DNA of 64,000 bases from Rhodococcus jostii NBRC 16295 (GCF_001894825.1 NZ_BCWY01000032.1:1-64000), one strand, 5' to 3'. Positions 25,332 through 33,830 are shown, numbered from the stretch's first letter. Notes: generated by a model from the sequence alone, not told the origin. Numbers and translations: made by a program.

Positions 25332-26566
25332 TGGACGGCGACACGCTGAGCCGCGTCTTCCGGGACGAGTCCGGTCGGGCGCTGGCCACCGTGGCACGGA
25401 TGGTCGGCGACCTGTCCCTCGCGGAAGATGCGGTGCAGGACGCGTTCGCCGAGGCGATCCGCAGCTGGCCGGATTCGGGTCTGCCGCGGAACCCGGGAGC
25501 CTGGATCACGACCGTTGCCCGCAACCGGGCGCTGGACCGGTTGCGCCGGGAGTCGTTGCGCGGCGACAAGGAGCACGACGCGGCGCGGCTCGTTCCGCCT
25601 CCGGACCTGGAAGAGGTGTGGCCGGTGCGTGACGACCAGTTGCGGCTCATGTTCACGTGCTGCCACCCCGCGCTGTCCCCGGAGTCGCAGGTCGCGTTGA
25701 CTCTCCGGCTGGTGGCCGGACTGCGGCCCGCGGAGATCGCCCGGTTGCTTCTCGCCCCGGAACCGACCGTGTCCCAGCGACTGACCCGCGCCAAGTCGAA
25801 GATCCGGACAGCCGGTATCCCGTTCCGGGTCCCGCCCGACCATCTGCTGCCCGAGCGCACCCCGCAGGTGCTCGCCTGCATCTACCTGGTGTTCACCGAG
25901 GGTTACTCGGCCACGGCCGGCGACACCGCGATCCGGGACGAACTCTGCGACGAGGCGCTGCGGCTCGGCAGGCTGCTGTGCGAGCTGATGCCGGACGAGG
26001 GGGAGGCGTGGGCGCTGATGGCGCTCATGCTGTTCCACGACAGCAGGCGCGCCCAGCGCACCGACGACGCCGGCGATCTCGTCTCCCTCGAGGACCAGGA
26101 CCGTCGGCGATGGGACCGGACGAAGATCGCCGAAGGCGTCGTCTGCCTGCGGGCCGCGCGGCGCAGGGGAGGCGGACCCTACGGCGCGCAGGCCGCGATC
26201 GCGTCCGCCCACGCGACCGCACCGAACTGGGCGGCCACCGATTGGGACGCCGTCGTCGCCGGATACGACGAACTCGGCACGTACGGTGACTCGCCCGCAG
26301 TCCGCCTCAACCGCGCTGTCGCGGTGGGATTCCGAGACGGCCCCGACGCCGGTCTCGCAGAGTTGGACGCGCTCGCCGGCAACCCGAGGCTGGCGCGGAC
26401 GCACACCCTGCACGCCACCCGTGCCGATCTGCTGCGCAGAGCAGGCCGGACCGCCGAGTCGACGGTGGAGTACCGCGCCGCGATCGGGCTGGCGGCGAAC
26501 GAACCGACCCGCCGTTTCCTCGCGAGGAGGCTCGCGGAAGTGGACCCGGCGAACAGTGCCTCCTAG
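25331..26566 (+). CDS. ECF42-type RNA polymerase sigma factor
   Basis: Extracytoplasmic-function sigma factor of 411 aa. Region 2 (LSLAEDAVQDAFAEAIRSW, about 28-46) and region 4 (LRPAEIARLLLAPEPTVSQR, about 130-150) are followed by a 240-residue C-terminal extension with helical, TPR-like character (DUF6596-like). This extension and the adjacent DGPF gene define the ECF42 group, which lacks a classical anti-sigma factor. It begins at ATG 25331 inside the DGPF stop. Its stop overlaps the convergent agmatine deiminase gene by 4 nt. Confidence 0.87.
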   Translation: MDGDTLSRVFRDESGRALATVARMVGDLSLAEDAVQDAFAEAIRSWPDSGLPRNPGAWITTVARNRALDRLRRESLRGDKEHDAARLVPPPDLEEVWPVRDDQLRLMFTCCHPALSPESQVALTLRLVAGLRPAEIARLLLAPEPTVSQRLTRAKSKIRTAGIPFRVPPDHLLPERTPQVLACIYLVFTEGYSATAGDTAIRDELCDEALRLGRLLCELMPDEGEAWALMALMLFHDSRRAQRTDDAGDLVSLEDQDRRRWDRTKIAEGVVCLRAARRRGGGPYGAQAAIASAHATAPNWAATDWDAVVAGYDELGTYGDSPAVRLNRAVAVGFRDGPDAGLAELDALAGNPRLARTHTLHATRADLLRRAGRTAESTVEYRAAIGLAANEPTRRFLARRLAEVDPANSAS

Positions 26567-27588
26567 ATCCGCCCGCGCGGCTGGTGCTGGGTGATGCAGT
26601 GGATGCCGCCGCCCCGGGCGAAGATCTGCCGCGCATCCACCGTGACGACGCGGCGGCCGGGGTAGACACTGGACAGGATGTCGCGGGCGAGGGAATCGTG
26701 GGGGTCGTCGAAGCCGCACGCGATGACGCCGCCGTTGACGACGAGATGGTTGATGTAGCTGTAGTCGACCCAGCCCTCGTCGTCGCGCAGGACCGTCGGG
26801 GCAGGCACCTCGACGATCGTCCACGGCGCACCGGACCGGTCGCGGCTGTCGGCCAGCACCTTCTGGATCTCGTCGGTGACCTCGTGATCGGGGTGGGATC
26901 GGTCGCGCTGGGAGTGCAGCAGAGCCACCCCGGGCGCAGGCAGCGCCGCGACGATGTCGACGTGTCCCCTGGTGCCGAACTTCTCGGAGTCCCGCGTCAG
27001 TCCGCGAGGAAGCCATACGACGTGCTCGGCGCCGATCGTGCGCGCGAGTTCGGCCTCGACGCCCGCCGCATCCAGTTCCGGGTTGCGCAACGGGTCGAGT
27101 TGCACGGTCTCGGTGACGAGTACGGTTCCGCGCCCGTCCACCTGAATTCCGCCACCCTCGTTGACCATCGACGACGGCACCGGCCGGGCCCCGGACCACG
27201 CCGTGACGGCCGCGCCGATCGACCGGTCGTGGTCCCAGCTTGCCCAGTCCTGCTGTCCCCAGCCGTTGAACGTCCAGTCCACGGCACCGAGGCGGTCCTC
27301 GTCGTCCAGGACGAACGTGGGACCGATGTCGCGCATCCAGGCGTCGTCGAGGGGAGCCTCGACCACGTCGACGTCCGAGGACAGGTACTGCCGCGCGGTG
27401 TTCCGGTCTGCCGGATCGACGACCATCGTGACCGGTTCGAATTCGGCGATCGTGTGGGCGACGGCCGTCCACGCGGTTCGCGCCTCGTGGGCGTCGGCTG
27501 CGGTTGCGGTCATCGACGCCCCGAGGGGCGGGAACGCCATCCACACCCGCTCCTGCGGTTCCGTCTCGCTGGGCATCCGCCAGGTCAT
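26563..27588 (-). CDS. Agmatine deiminase family protein
   Basis: Enzyme of 341 aa in the guanidino-group-modifying superfamily, converting agmatine to N-carbamoylputrescine. The catalytic Cys331 lies in GGGIHCITQ at the C-terminus, and PLDDAWMRDIGP (near 80) and the GHVDIV His/Asp pair (near 220) are present. ATG 27588 overlaps the stop of the carbon-nitrogen hydrolase (ATGA). The two enzymes would be successive steps from agmatine to putrescine. Confidence 0.88.
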   Translation of the reverse strand: MTWRMPSETEPQERVWMAFPPLGASMTATAADAHEARTAWTAVAHTIAEFEPVTMVVDPADRNTARQYLSSDVDVVEAPLDDAWMRDIGPTFVLDDEDRLGAVDWTFNGWGQQDWASWDHDRSIGAAVTAWSGARPVPSSMVNEGGGIQVDGRGTVLVTETVQLDPLRNPELDAAGVEAELARTIGAEHVVWLPRGLTRDSEKFGTRGHVDIVAALPAPGVALLHSQRDRSHPDHEVTDEIQKVLADSRDRSGAPWTIVEVPAPTVLRDDEGWVDYSYINHLVVNGGVIACGFDDPHDSLARDILSSVYPGRRVVTVDARQIFARGGGIHCITQHQPRGRI

Positions 27589-28583
27589 GACCGGGTCTCC
27601 GCGGCGGCGACCGTCGTCGGAAGTCCGTAGGGGTGTTCGTGGTCGACGGCGTCCCTGAGCCGGGCGTACGTGTCGGGCCTGCGGGTGGTCAGGAACGGGA
27701 AGAGATCGAGCCAGTCCTTGCGCTGATCCAGGTCGAGATCGGCCAGCAGGACCGCCTCTTCGTCGCGGGGCGCGGACACCAGCACACGGCCGTACGGGTC
27801 GGAGATGAACGAGGAGCCGTAGAAGTCGATGCCGCCCTCGTTGCCGCAGCGGTTCGGGACGACCATGAATGTGCCACTGGCGATGCCGTTTCCGACGATC
27901 ACGTGCTGCCAGATCGGTTGCGTGTCGAACGCGGGGAAGCTCGGTTCCGACCCGATCGCGGTGGGGTAGACCAGGATTTCCGCGCCGCCGAGCGAGTACA
28001 TCCGGGACACCTCGGGGAACCACTCGTCCCAGCAGGTCGGTAGCCCGATGGCGGCGCCGCCCAGTTCGGCCGGCCGGTAGACGGGGTAGGCGTCGTCGGC
28101 GGGACCGCCGCGGAAGTAGGTGTCCTCGTAGTAGCCGGCGCTGACGGGGATGTGCAGCTTGCGTGTCCGGGAGAGCAGTTCCCCGGACGGGGCCACGAGG
28201 ATGGCGGTGTTGAAACCGAGACCGTCCGGACCGTCGGCCTTCTCGTAGAGCGAGGCGTGGACGCAGACCTGGTGACGGGCAGCGGCGGCGGCCGCGAATT
28301 GGTAGGTGGGTCCGGACGTCAGGTCCTCGGCGTCGCGACCGGGTGTACCGGTTGCGCGGACGTCGGCCGGGTACTTCGACAGCGTGAGTTCCGGCAGGAA
28401 CACCACCGCCGCGCCGAGTGCTGCCGCCGCGCCGATCGCGTCGGTCAACCCGGTGCGCAGTGCGTCTGCATCGGCCTGCCAGCGGTGCTGCACCAACCCG
28501 ACCCGCAGCGGAGTGCGCGCGGATGCTGCGGAGCGTGCCGGGGAGGAGGGCGCCGGCAGTGCGGTGATCGTGCGAATGGTCAT
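27585..28583 (-). CDS. Carbon-nitrogen hydrolase (N-carbamoylputrescine amidase-like)
   Basis: Nitrilase-superfamily amidohydrolase of 332 aa. The Glu-Lys-Cys triad is Glu65 (FLPELTL), Lys142 (RKLHIP) and Cys184 (PTCWDEW). The CWDEWFPE signature is that of AguB-type N-carbamoylputrescine amidases, which yield putrescine, CO2 and ammonia. ATG 28583 has GAAGGAAC 5 nt upstream and overlaps the tetR stop (ATGA). Confidence 0.85.
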   Translation of the reverse strand: MTIRTITALPAPSSPARSAASARTPLRVGLVQHRWQADADALRTGLTDAIGAAAALGAAVVFLPELTLSKYPADVRATGTPGRDAEDLTSGPTYQFAAAAAARHQVCVHASLYEKADGPDGLGFNTAILVAPSGELLSRTRKLHIPVSAGYYEDTYFRGGPADDAYPVYRPAELGGAAIGLPTCWDEWFPEVSRMYSLGGAEILVYPTAIGSEPSFPAFDTQPIWQHVIVGNGIASGTFMVVPNRCGNEGGIDFYGSSFISDPYGRVLVSAPRDEEAVLLADLDLDQRKDWLDLFPFLTTRRPDTYARLRDAVDHEHPYGLPTTVAAAETRS

Positions 28584-29206
28584 CGTTGTTCCTTCGGTCT
28601 GGATGGGGCGGGGGTCTCGGTGGTGCGGTGGGGGGACTCGGACATCACGACGTCGATCGCGCCGAGCAGGTGGGAGTGGGCGTCCTCGGTGGTGATCTCC
28701 TTGCAGAGCCACCGCCCGGACAGTCCCTCGACGAGGGCGGTCATCGTGACCGCGGTGCGCCGGGGGTCGAGCGAGGGGGAGATCTCGCCGGTGGCCTGCG
28801 CCTGCCCGATCGCGTCGGCGATCTCGGCGACCCAGGCCGCGGTGGTGCGGGCGAGCGGTTCCCGCAGTGCCTCCTCGTATACCGCGGCGGCGCGTAATTC
28901 GTTCCAGGCCAACGAGTTCTCCACCACCTCGGGGCGGTCCTGGATCTCCCCGAGGAGGGAGCGGGTGAGCCGGTCGCGGGCGGAGTCGCTCGATCCCTCC
29001 CCCTCGCTGCGGTAGGCGCGGGCGCGGTCGTTGATGTAGTTCAGGGCCGCTTCGAGGAGGCCGATGCGATCCTTGAAGTGGTAGTACAGGAGGCCCGGCG
29101 ACACGCCGGCGACTTCCGCGACATCGTTGACCCGCAGTCCGCGGATGCCTCGTTGTGCGATGGCCGTGGCGCTGGCCTTCAGAATCGCATCTCGTCGCTC
29201 GCTCAT
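28580..29206 (-). CDS. TetR family transcriptional regulator
   Basis: Regulator of 208 aa with an N-terminal TetR helix-turn-helix (LRVNDVAEVAGVSPGLLYYHF, about 24-44). It is the second gene of the operon NCS1 permease, tetR, hydrolase, agmatine deiminase, lying 29 nt after the permease stop and sharing an ATGA with the hydrolase. It probably binds the palindrome in the operon promoter at 30785-30798 and responds to a polyamine-related or guanidino compound. Confidence 0.87.
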   Translation of the reverse strand: MSERRDAILKASATAIAQRGIRGLRVNDVAEVAGVSPGLLYYHFKDRIGLLEAALNYINDRARAYRSEGEGSSDSARDRLTRSLLGEIQDRPEVVENSLAWNELRAAAVYEEALREPLARTTAAWVAEIADAIGQAQATGEISPSLDPRRTAVTMTALVEGLSGRWLCKEITTEDAHSHLLGAIDVVMSESPHRTTETPAPSRPKEQR

Positions 29207-29235
29207 CGGTGAATCTCCCTTCGGTTCGTGTCGTC

Positions 29236-30753
29236 CTAGGACGTCGGCGCCTCGACCGGGGCCACATGTTCGGGCCACAGTCGCAGCGCGACGAGGTAGC
29301 CGGCCACGGCGATGGCCGACGATCCGACAAGACTGACATCGACACCGTGCGCGAGGTCGGCAAGGGGGCCGGAGTACAGCGACGTGTCGACGGCGAGAAC
29401 GCCGAACACCGATCCGGCTGCCCAGGGGACGACGGCGCGCAGATTCCAGCCGCGGGTGAACCAGTACCGCCCGCCCTTCCGGCCCAGGTTGAAGACCTGA
29501 AGATCGACGGGGTCGTACTCCCCGCGCCTCGCCACCAGGAAGCCGACCACGTTGATCGCCACCCACGGTGCCGCGAAACCGTTGAGCACCAGGGTCATCG
29601 CGGTGATGGAATCGACGGCGTCGACGACGAAAACACCGATGTAGAGCAGTGCCACGGCGAGCGCAGACGTGATCAGGGTGGTGTGGACGCGTCGCAACCG
29701 GGGGATCAGCGCCTCCAGGTCGAGCCCGCTGGCGTAGACGTTGAGGACGCCCTGGCCGAGGCCACCCGCGAGGGCGACGAGGACGATCGGCAGCACGTAC
29801 CAGCCGGGTGCCTCCGCGACCAGGTCGGCGACGTACGAGTCGCTGAGCGTGGTGAACGTCGAGGCGGTGAACGACCCGAACGCCGCGGTCAGGAACAGTC
29901 CGAAGAAGATGCCGGCCATGGTGGCCGCGACGATCGAACGGTCGCTGAACCGCACCCGGGAGATCCGCCTGCTGTAGTCGCCCAGCGTGGGGGCGTACGA
30001 CAGCGGGCCGCCGACGGCCAGGACCACGGCCAGGATCCAGGTGGGCCAGAACCCGCCGAGCAGATAGTCGCCGCCTCCGGCCCCGCCGTCGAAGCGCCCG
30101 CCGAACGCGAACACTCCGAGTAGGAGCAGGACCGCGACGACGGGCAGCACGAACTTCTGGAGCGCGACCACCGTGCCGTGACCGAACAGCGCGACGGCCA
30201 CGATCTCGGCGGCGATGATGCCGTAACCGAGGGCGAGCATGCCGTTGTCGATCGGGGTGCCGAGCAGTCGGTGCGCGGCGGCGATCAGCGCATCACCCGA
30301 GGTCCAGACCGCGATCGCGGCATACGCGAGGGCGAACAGGAGGGTGAGGCCGGAGCCGATCATCCGCCCGCTGACTCCGAAGTGCGCACCACTCGACACG
30401 GTGTTGTTCGTGCCGGTGCGCGGGCCGAGGAGCGACAGCGGACCGATGAGGAGCGTGCCGAGTCCGATGCCGACGGCGCTGGCGGCGATCGCGCTGCCGA
30501 AGCCGAGACCGAACGTGATGGGGAGCCAGCCGAACACGATCACCGAGAACGCCAGATTGCCGCCGAAGAACACCGCGAGCATGTTGAGCGGTCGCGAATC
30601 ACGCTCGGATTCGGGGATGTACTCCACGCCGATCGTTTCGACGTGCCCGAATCGGTCCTCGGGCGGGGAGGGAGCGGGGTCGTCGAGAGGCGTTGTCGGG
30701 TCGAGATTCGTGGACACTGCGGACCTCACTTCTGCGGCGGAGGTGACCGGCAT
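29236..30753 (-). CDS. NCS1-family (purine/cytosine permease-type) transporter
   Basis: Membrane symporter of 505 aa with about 12 helices. The N-terminal block IGVEYIPESERDSRPLNM, the FFGGN turn and the PRTGTNNTVSSGAHFGV segment are NCS1 marks. Its operon partners suggest import of a guanidino or carbamoyl compound rather than a nucleobase. ATG 30753 follows AGGA by 4 nt and lies 13 nt after the predicted transcript start. GTG 30717, with GTGAGG 6 nt upstream, is an equally possible start. Confidence 0.83.
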   Translation of the reverse strand: MPVTSAAEVRSAVSTNLDPTTPLDDPAPSPPEDRFGHVETIGVEYIPESERDSRPLNMLAVFFGGNLAFSVIVFGWLPITFGLGFGSAIAASAVGIGLGTLLIGPLSLLGPRTGTNNTVSSGAHFGVSGRMIGSGLTLLFALAYAAIAVWTSGDALIAAAHRLLGTPIDNGMLALGYGIIAAEIVAVALFGHGTVVALQKFVLPVVAVLLLLGVFAFGGRFDGGAGGGDYLLGGFWPTWILAVVLAVGGPLSYAPTLGDYSRRISRVRFSDRSIVAATMAGIFFGLFLTAAFGSFTASTFTTLSDSYVADLVAEAPGWYVLPIVLVALAGGLGQGVLNVYASGLDLEALIPRLRRVHTTLITSALAVALLYIGVFVVDAVDSITAMTLVLNGFAAPWVAINVVGFLVARRGEYDPVDLQVFNLGRKGGRYWFTRGWNLRAVVPWAAGSVFGVLAVDTSLYSGPLADLAHGVDVSLVGSSAIAVAGYLVALRLWPEHVAPVEAPTS

Positions 30754-30772
30754 CACGTCCTGTTGAGTACCG

Positions 30773-30801
30773 AACCTATTCCAAACTGAAAATTCAGTCA
30801 A
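30773..30801 (-). promoter_or_regulatory. Polyamine-type operon promoter with TetR operator
   Basis: Read on the minus strand, TTGACT (-35, 30796-30801), a 17-bp spacer and TAGGTT (-10, 30773-30778) form a good promoter. The inverted repeat ACTGAA-N2-TTCAGT (30785-30798) covers the end of the -35 and the spacer, an ideal repressor position. The operon's own TetR is the obvious ligand. Confidence 0.6.
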
Positions 30802-30865
30802 GACCGTCGAGTGATGTCCACCACCTCGGGTGGTGAGGAGTTTGCGCTGCTACGGGCCCCGGACC

Positions 30866-30898
30866 AGATATATGTGTGACCCATTGTTTCATGTATCT
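30866..30898. promoter_or_regulatory. Imperfect inverted repeat before the mce gene
   Basis: AGATATATG (30866-30874) and CATGTATCT (30890-30898) are complementary at 8 of 9 positions with a 15-bp spacer, in an A+T-rich patch upstream of the rightward genes. A CACCACC-TCG-GGTGGTG hairpin lies at 30819-30835. Either may serve the divergent promoters. Confidence 0.3.
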
Positions 30899-30911
30899 CT
30901 CACCCATCGGA

Positions 30912-31016
30912 GTGCCCGTGACTACCGCCGAGTTCAGCCGCCGTCTCGCGAGCCCGCGCAGGCTCATCGCACCGGGAACGGCGTTCGGTCGACCCGGTGC
31001 CGAGGGCAAGCAGTGA
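30912..31016 (+). CDS. Possible 34-aa coupled small ORF
   Basis: A GTG-initiated frame of 34 codons encodes a basic peptide (many Arg/Lys, no Cys) and ends in TGA overlapping the GTG of the Mce gene (GTGA). The overlap is typical of real coupled genes in this genome, but the Shine-Dalgarno is weak and I recognise no family. It may be a short N-terminal coupling ORF or chance. Confidence 0.3.
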   Translation: MPVTTAEFSRRLASPRRLIAPGTAFGRPGAEGKQ

Positions 31017-32260
31017 GGTCGCCGCTCGTCCGGTGGCAGCTGATCGGCTTCGTCCTCGTGGCCCTGGCGGGACTCGTCTACGTCGGTGCCAACTACGTGC
31101 GCCTCGACAACCTCCTCGGGTTCGGCGAATACACCGTGAACCTCGAGTTGGAGACGTCGGGTGGCGTCTTCACCAACGCGGAAGTGACGTACCGCGGCGT
31201 GCCGGTGGGGCGCGTCGGAAACATGTACCTGACCGCGGACGGCGTCGTCGTCGAATTGAAGATCGAAAAGAATGCGCCCGACGTTCCCGCGTCCGCGAAA
31301 GCCGTTGTGGCGAACAGGTCGGCGATCGGCGAGCAGTACGTCGACCTCCGGCCCGACACCGACCGCGGGCCGTTCCTGGCGAACGGATCCCGCATCGCCG
31401 CGGCCGATGCCGAGACACCCGTACCCGTCGAAGAATTGCTTGCCAGCACGCAGGGATTGACGCAATCGGTGCCGATCGATGCGCTCCAGACGGTAGTGAC
31501 GGAACTCGGTGCGGCATTCGACGGTAAGGGTCAGGACCTCCAGTCGCTGGCCGACTCGTTGTCCGGGCTGTCGGCGTCGGGCACCGAATCACTCGATCGC
31601 ACGGTGGATTTGGTGCGCGACAGTCGGACTGTGCTGAACACGCAGTCCGAACAGTCCTCGGCGATCGAGAATTTCAGCGCGGACCTGGACTCGCTCGCGG
31701 ATCGGCTGCGCACCAGCGATCCGGATGTGCGGCAGCTGATCGACAACGGAAACTCTGCGAGTGGGCAACTGGGACAGCTCGTCTCGGAGATCGGACCGGG
31801 AACCACCGCGAACCTCGCCACCCTGTCCGCCGCCGCGAAGGCGATCCGTCTGCAGGCCGCCGCCCTGCAGACGCTGTTCGTGTATCTGCCGGGGGTGGCG
31901 GCGGCGTCGTCGACCATCGCGCCCGACGACGGGACCGTCCACCTCGGCCTGGTGGCCGAGACGAACAACCCCCCGTCGTGCACCGTCGGTTACGAGGGCA
32001 CCCAGGCGATCCTCGCCGAGATGAAGCGGAAGGACCCGAACTTCGACGACACGCAGCAGGACTTCCCACAGAACACCGCGGCGTCCTGTGACGCTCCGCA
32101 GGGCAGTCTCACCGGTGTCCGCAGTGCGAACCGGATCGTGTTCGGAGACCCCGCCACCGTGCAGCCGTGGGACTCCGAACCCAAGAAGGACCCGAAAAGA
32201 CTGGACCTCAACCCGATTGCGAATCAGCTCGCCCCGCTCCTCGGGGTGACACCCCACTGA
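31013..32260 (+). CDS. Mce/MlaD family protein (orphan)
   Basis: Protein of 415 aa with one N-terminal membrane helix (about 8-27), an MlaD/Mce domain (about 37-115; TSGGVFTNAEVTYRGVPVGR) and a long helical region. Mce proteins form hexameric tubes that move lipids or steroids across the envelope, normally as six genes with two YrbE permeases. Here the gene stands alone, so it either joins a complex encoded elsewhere or has another role. GTG 31013 follows GAGGGC; no lipobox is visible. Confidence 0.85.
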   Translation: MRSPLVRWQLIGFVLVALAGLVYVGANYVRLDNLLGFGEYTVNLELETSGGVFTNAEVTYRGVPVGRVGNMYLTADGVVVELKIEKNAPDVPASAKAVVANRSAIGEQYVDLRPDTDRGPFLANGSRIAAADAETPVPVEELLASTQGLTQSVPIDALQTVVTELGAAFDGKGQDLQSLADSLSGLSASGTESLDRTVDLVRDSRTVLNTQSEQSSAIENFSADLDSLADRLRTSDPDVRQLIDNGNSASGQLGQLVSEIGPGTTANLATLSAAAKAIRLQAAALQTLFVYLPGVAAASSTIAPDDGTVHLGLVAETNNPPSCTVGYEGTQAILAEMKRKDPNFDDTQQDFPQNTAASCDAPQGSLTGVRSANRIVFGDPATVQPWDSEPKKDPKRLDLNPIANQLAPLLGVTPH

Positions 32261-32303
32261 CGCGAGATCTGGGGCCGGATACCGGGCCCTTGCGGGTTTC
32301 GGG

Positions 32304-32332
32304 TTGACAACGGCGCGCCGATCCTGCAATCT
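32304..32332 (+). promoter_or_regulatory. Promoter of the SAM-IV leader
   Basis: TTGACA (32304-32309) is a perfect -35. CAATCT at 32327-32332 with a 17-bp spacer is the likely -10 (TGCAAT at 32325 is an alternative). The transcript would start at about 32339-32341, exactly where the riboswitch begins. Confidence 0.6.
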
Positions 32333-32340
32333 TCGAAACA

Positions 32341-32456
32341 GGTCACGAGTACCAGCGTCAAGCCCCGGCTAGCTGGTCGGCAACCCTCCACCGCGGCGGG
32401 GTGCTCCGGGTGACGACCAGGCTGAGGTTCACACCGAACCCGGCAAGCGCGGACTC
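32341..32456 (+). promoter_or_regulatory. SAM-IV riboswitch aptamer
   Basis: The 116-nt leader follows the SAM-IV consensus of actinobacteria closely: GGTCACGAGTACCAGCGTCA at the 5' end, the AGCCCCGGCT core stem, CGGCAACCCTCC, the GGGGTGCTCCGGGTGACGAC return strand, a GGTTC/GAACC hairpin (32426-32438 region) and the terminal GGCAAGCGCGGACTC. It lies directly before a cysteine desulfurase-like gene. Such riboswitches turn off sulfur genes when S-adenosylmethionine is plentiful. The fold is assigned by resemblance to the mycobacterial aptamer as I remember it. Confidence 0.88.
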
Positions 32457-32479
32457 CGAGAGGGCACCGACCCTGCGAC

Positions 32480-32499
32480 GAGTCCCTGACTACGAGGGA
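32480..32499 (+). promoter_or_regulatory. Riboswitch expression platform (SD hairpin)
   Basis: The Shine-Dalgarno AGGGA (32495-32499) can pair with TCCCT (32483-32487), hiding it. GAGTCC (32480-32485) can instead pair with GGACTC at the aptamer 3' end (32451-32456), which would free the Shine-Dalgarno. This suggests translational control by SAM. Confidence 0.5.
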
Positions 32500-32506
32500 T
32501 GTCGTG

Positions 32507-33802
32507 ATGACTGCTGTATTGACCGCTGACGTGTGTGTTGCCCCGCTGGCCCAGGTTTCGGGCTCCGACCTGCGGGTTCCGCTGGTTCAGGGTGGCGACT
32601 GCGCCTACGTCAACTTCGACTACGCGGCCAGTGCGCCGGCGTTGGCGCAGGTGACCGACCGCATCGGGGCCCTGCTGCCCACCTATTCGAGCGTGCACCG
32701 CGGCGCCGGCTACGCGTCGCGGATCTCGACCGACTGCTACGAGAAGGCCCGCGACTCGGTTGCCCGGTTCGTCGGTGCGGACGACGACCAGGTGGTGGTG
32801 TTCACCCGGAACACGACCGACTCGCTGAATCTGCTCGCCGGCTGCGTCCCCGGCAGCACCGTCGTCCTCGACATCGAGCACCACGCGAATCTGCTGCCCT
32901 GGAAGAACTCTCGCGTCGTGAGGGCGGCGGACACGCTGGCCGAGACCGTGCGGCTCCTCGTCGCCGAACTGTGCTCCAAGCCCACCGCACTGCTCGCGGT
33001 GACCGGTGCGTCCAACGTCACCGGTGAGGTGCTGCCGATCGCAGTCCTCGCCGACGTGGCACATCGTTGCGGCGCACGGATTCTCGTCGATGCCGCGCAA
33101 CTCGCACCGCATCGCCGCATCGACCTCGCAGAGTGCGGTGTCGACTACCTCGCGTTCTCCGGGCACAAGCTGTACGCCCCCTTCGGCGCCGGAGTGCTGG
33201 TGGGCCGCCGGGACTGGCTCGACGCCGCCGATCCCTACCTCGCGGGCGGCGGAGCGGTACGAAACGTGACCGTCGAATCCACCCAGTGGGCGCCCGCCCC
33301 TGCCCGGCACGAGGCCGGCAGCCCCAACGTGCTCGGTGCGGCAGCCCTCGCCGCCGCGTGCGACGCGCTGTCCGAGCTGGACTTCGGAGCCGTGGCCGAA
33401 CACGAGTCGGCCCTCACCGCCCGGCTCCTGGACGGACTCGGCTCCGTCGACGGCCTGGAGTTCCTGCGCCTGTGGTCGGATGCCCCCGACACGGTCGGGA
33501 TCGTGACGTTCACGATCGACGGCTTCGAGCCGGGGGAGATCGCCGCCTACCTGTCCGCCGAACACGGCATCGGGGTTCGTGACGGACGCTTCTGCGCCCA
33601 TCCGCTGCTCGGGCGCCTCGGCCGGCCTGACGGTGCCGTCCGGGTGAGTGTCGGGCTCGGCAGCTGCTCCGAAAACGTGGACCGGCTGGTCGAGGCCGTG
33701 CACGCCCTGGTGGCGGGATGCCGAAACTGGGCCTACGCCAAGGAGAGCGGCCAGTGGAATCCGGTGCCGGAGACCCGTTTTTCGCGGGACGCGCTAGTAT
33801 GA
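32507..33802 (+). CDS. Cysteine desulfurase-like class V aminotransferase
   Basis: PLP enzyme of 431 aa. Lys221 in FSGHKLYAP forms the Schiff base, His in VLDIEHHANLLPW stacks on the cofactor, and Cys363 (DGRFCAHP) sits where SufS/CsdA carry the catalytic Cys. It may release sulfur from cysteine or a related amino acid. ATG 32507 (or GTG 32504) follows GAGGGA. Control by a SAM-IV riboswitch ties it to sulfur amino acid metabolism. The exact substrate is not known. Confidence 0.82.
   Translation: MTAVLTADVCVAPLAQVSGSDLRVPLVQGGDCAYVNFDYAASAPALAQVTDRIGALLPTYSSVHRGAGYASRISTDCYEKARDSVARFVGADDDQVVVFTRNTTDSLNLLAGCVPGSTVVLDIEHHANLLPWKNSRVVRAADTLAETVRLLVAELCSKPTALLAVTGASNVTGEVLPIAVLADVAHRCGARILVDAAQLAPHRRIDLAECGVDYLAFSGHKLYAPFGAGVLVGRRDWLDAADPYLAGGGAVRNVTVESTQWAPAPARHEAGSPNVLGAAALAAACDALSELDFGAVAEHESALTARLLDGLGSVDGLEFLRLWSDAPDTVGIVTFTIDGFEPGEIAAYLSAEHGIGVRDGRFCAHPLLGRLGRPDGAVRVSVGLGSCSENVDRLVEAVHALVAGCRNWAYAKESGQWNPVPETRFSRDALV
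33795..33800 (+). promoter_or_regulatory. -10 element before the cysteine leader
   Basis: TAGTAT lies over the last codons of the upstream gene, about 31 nt before the leader peptide ATG. No good -35 is seen at 17 bp. It would give the leader its own transcript. Confidence 0.35.
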
Positions 33803-33830
33803 GCGCATGGCATCGCAGGCTGGGAGCACA

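Noticed and set aside
31013-32260. Part of a full mce operon
   Set aside because: No YrbE permease or further Mce gene adjoins; the flanks are an NCS1 permease gene and a SAM-IV leader.
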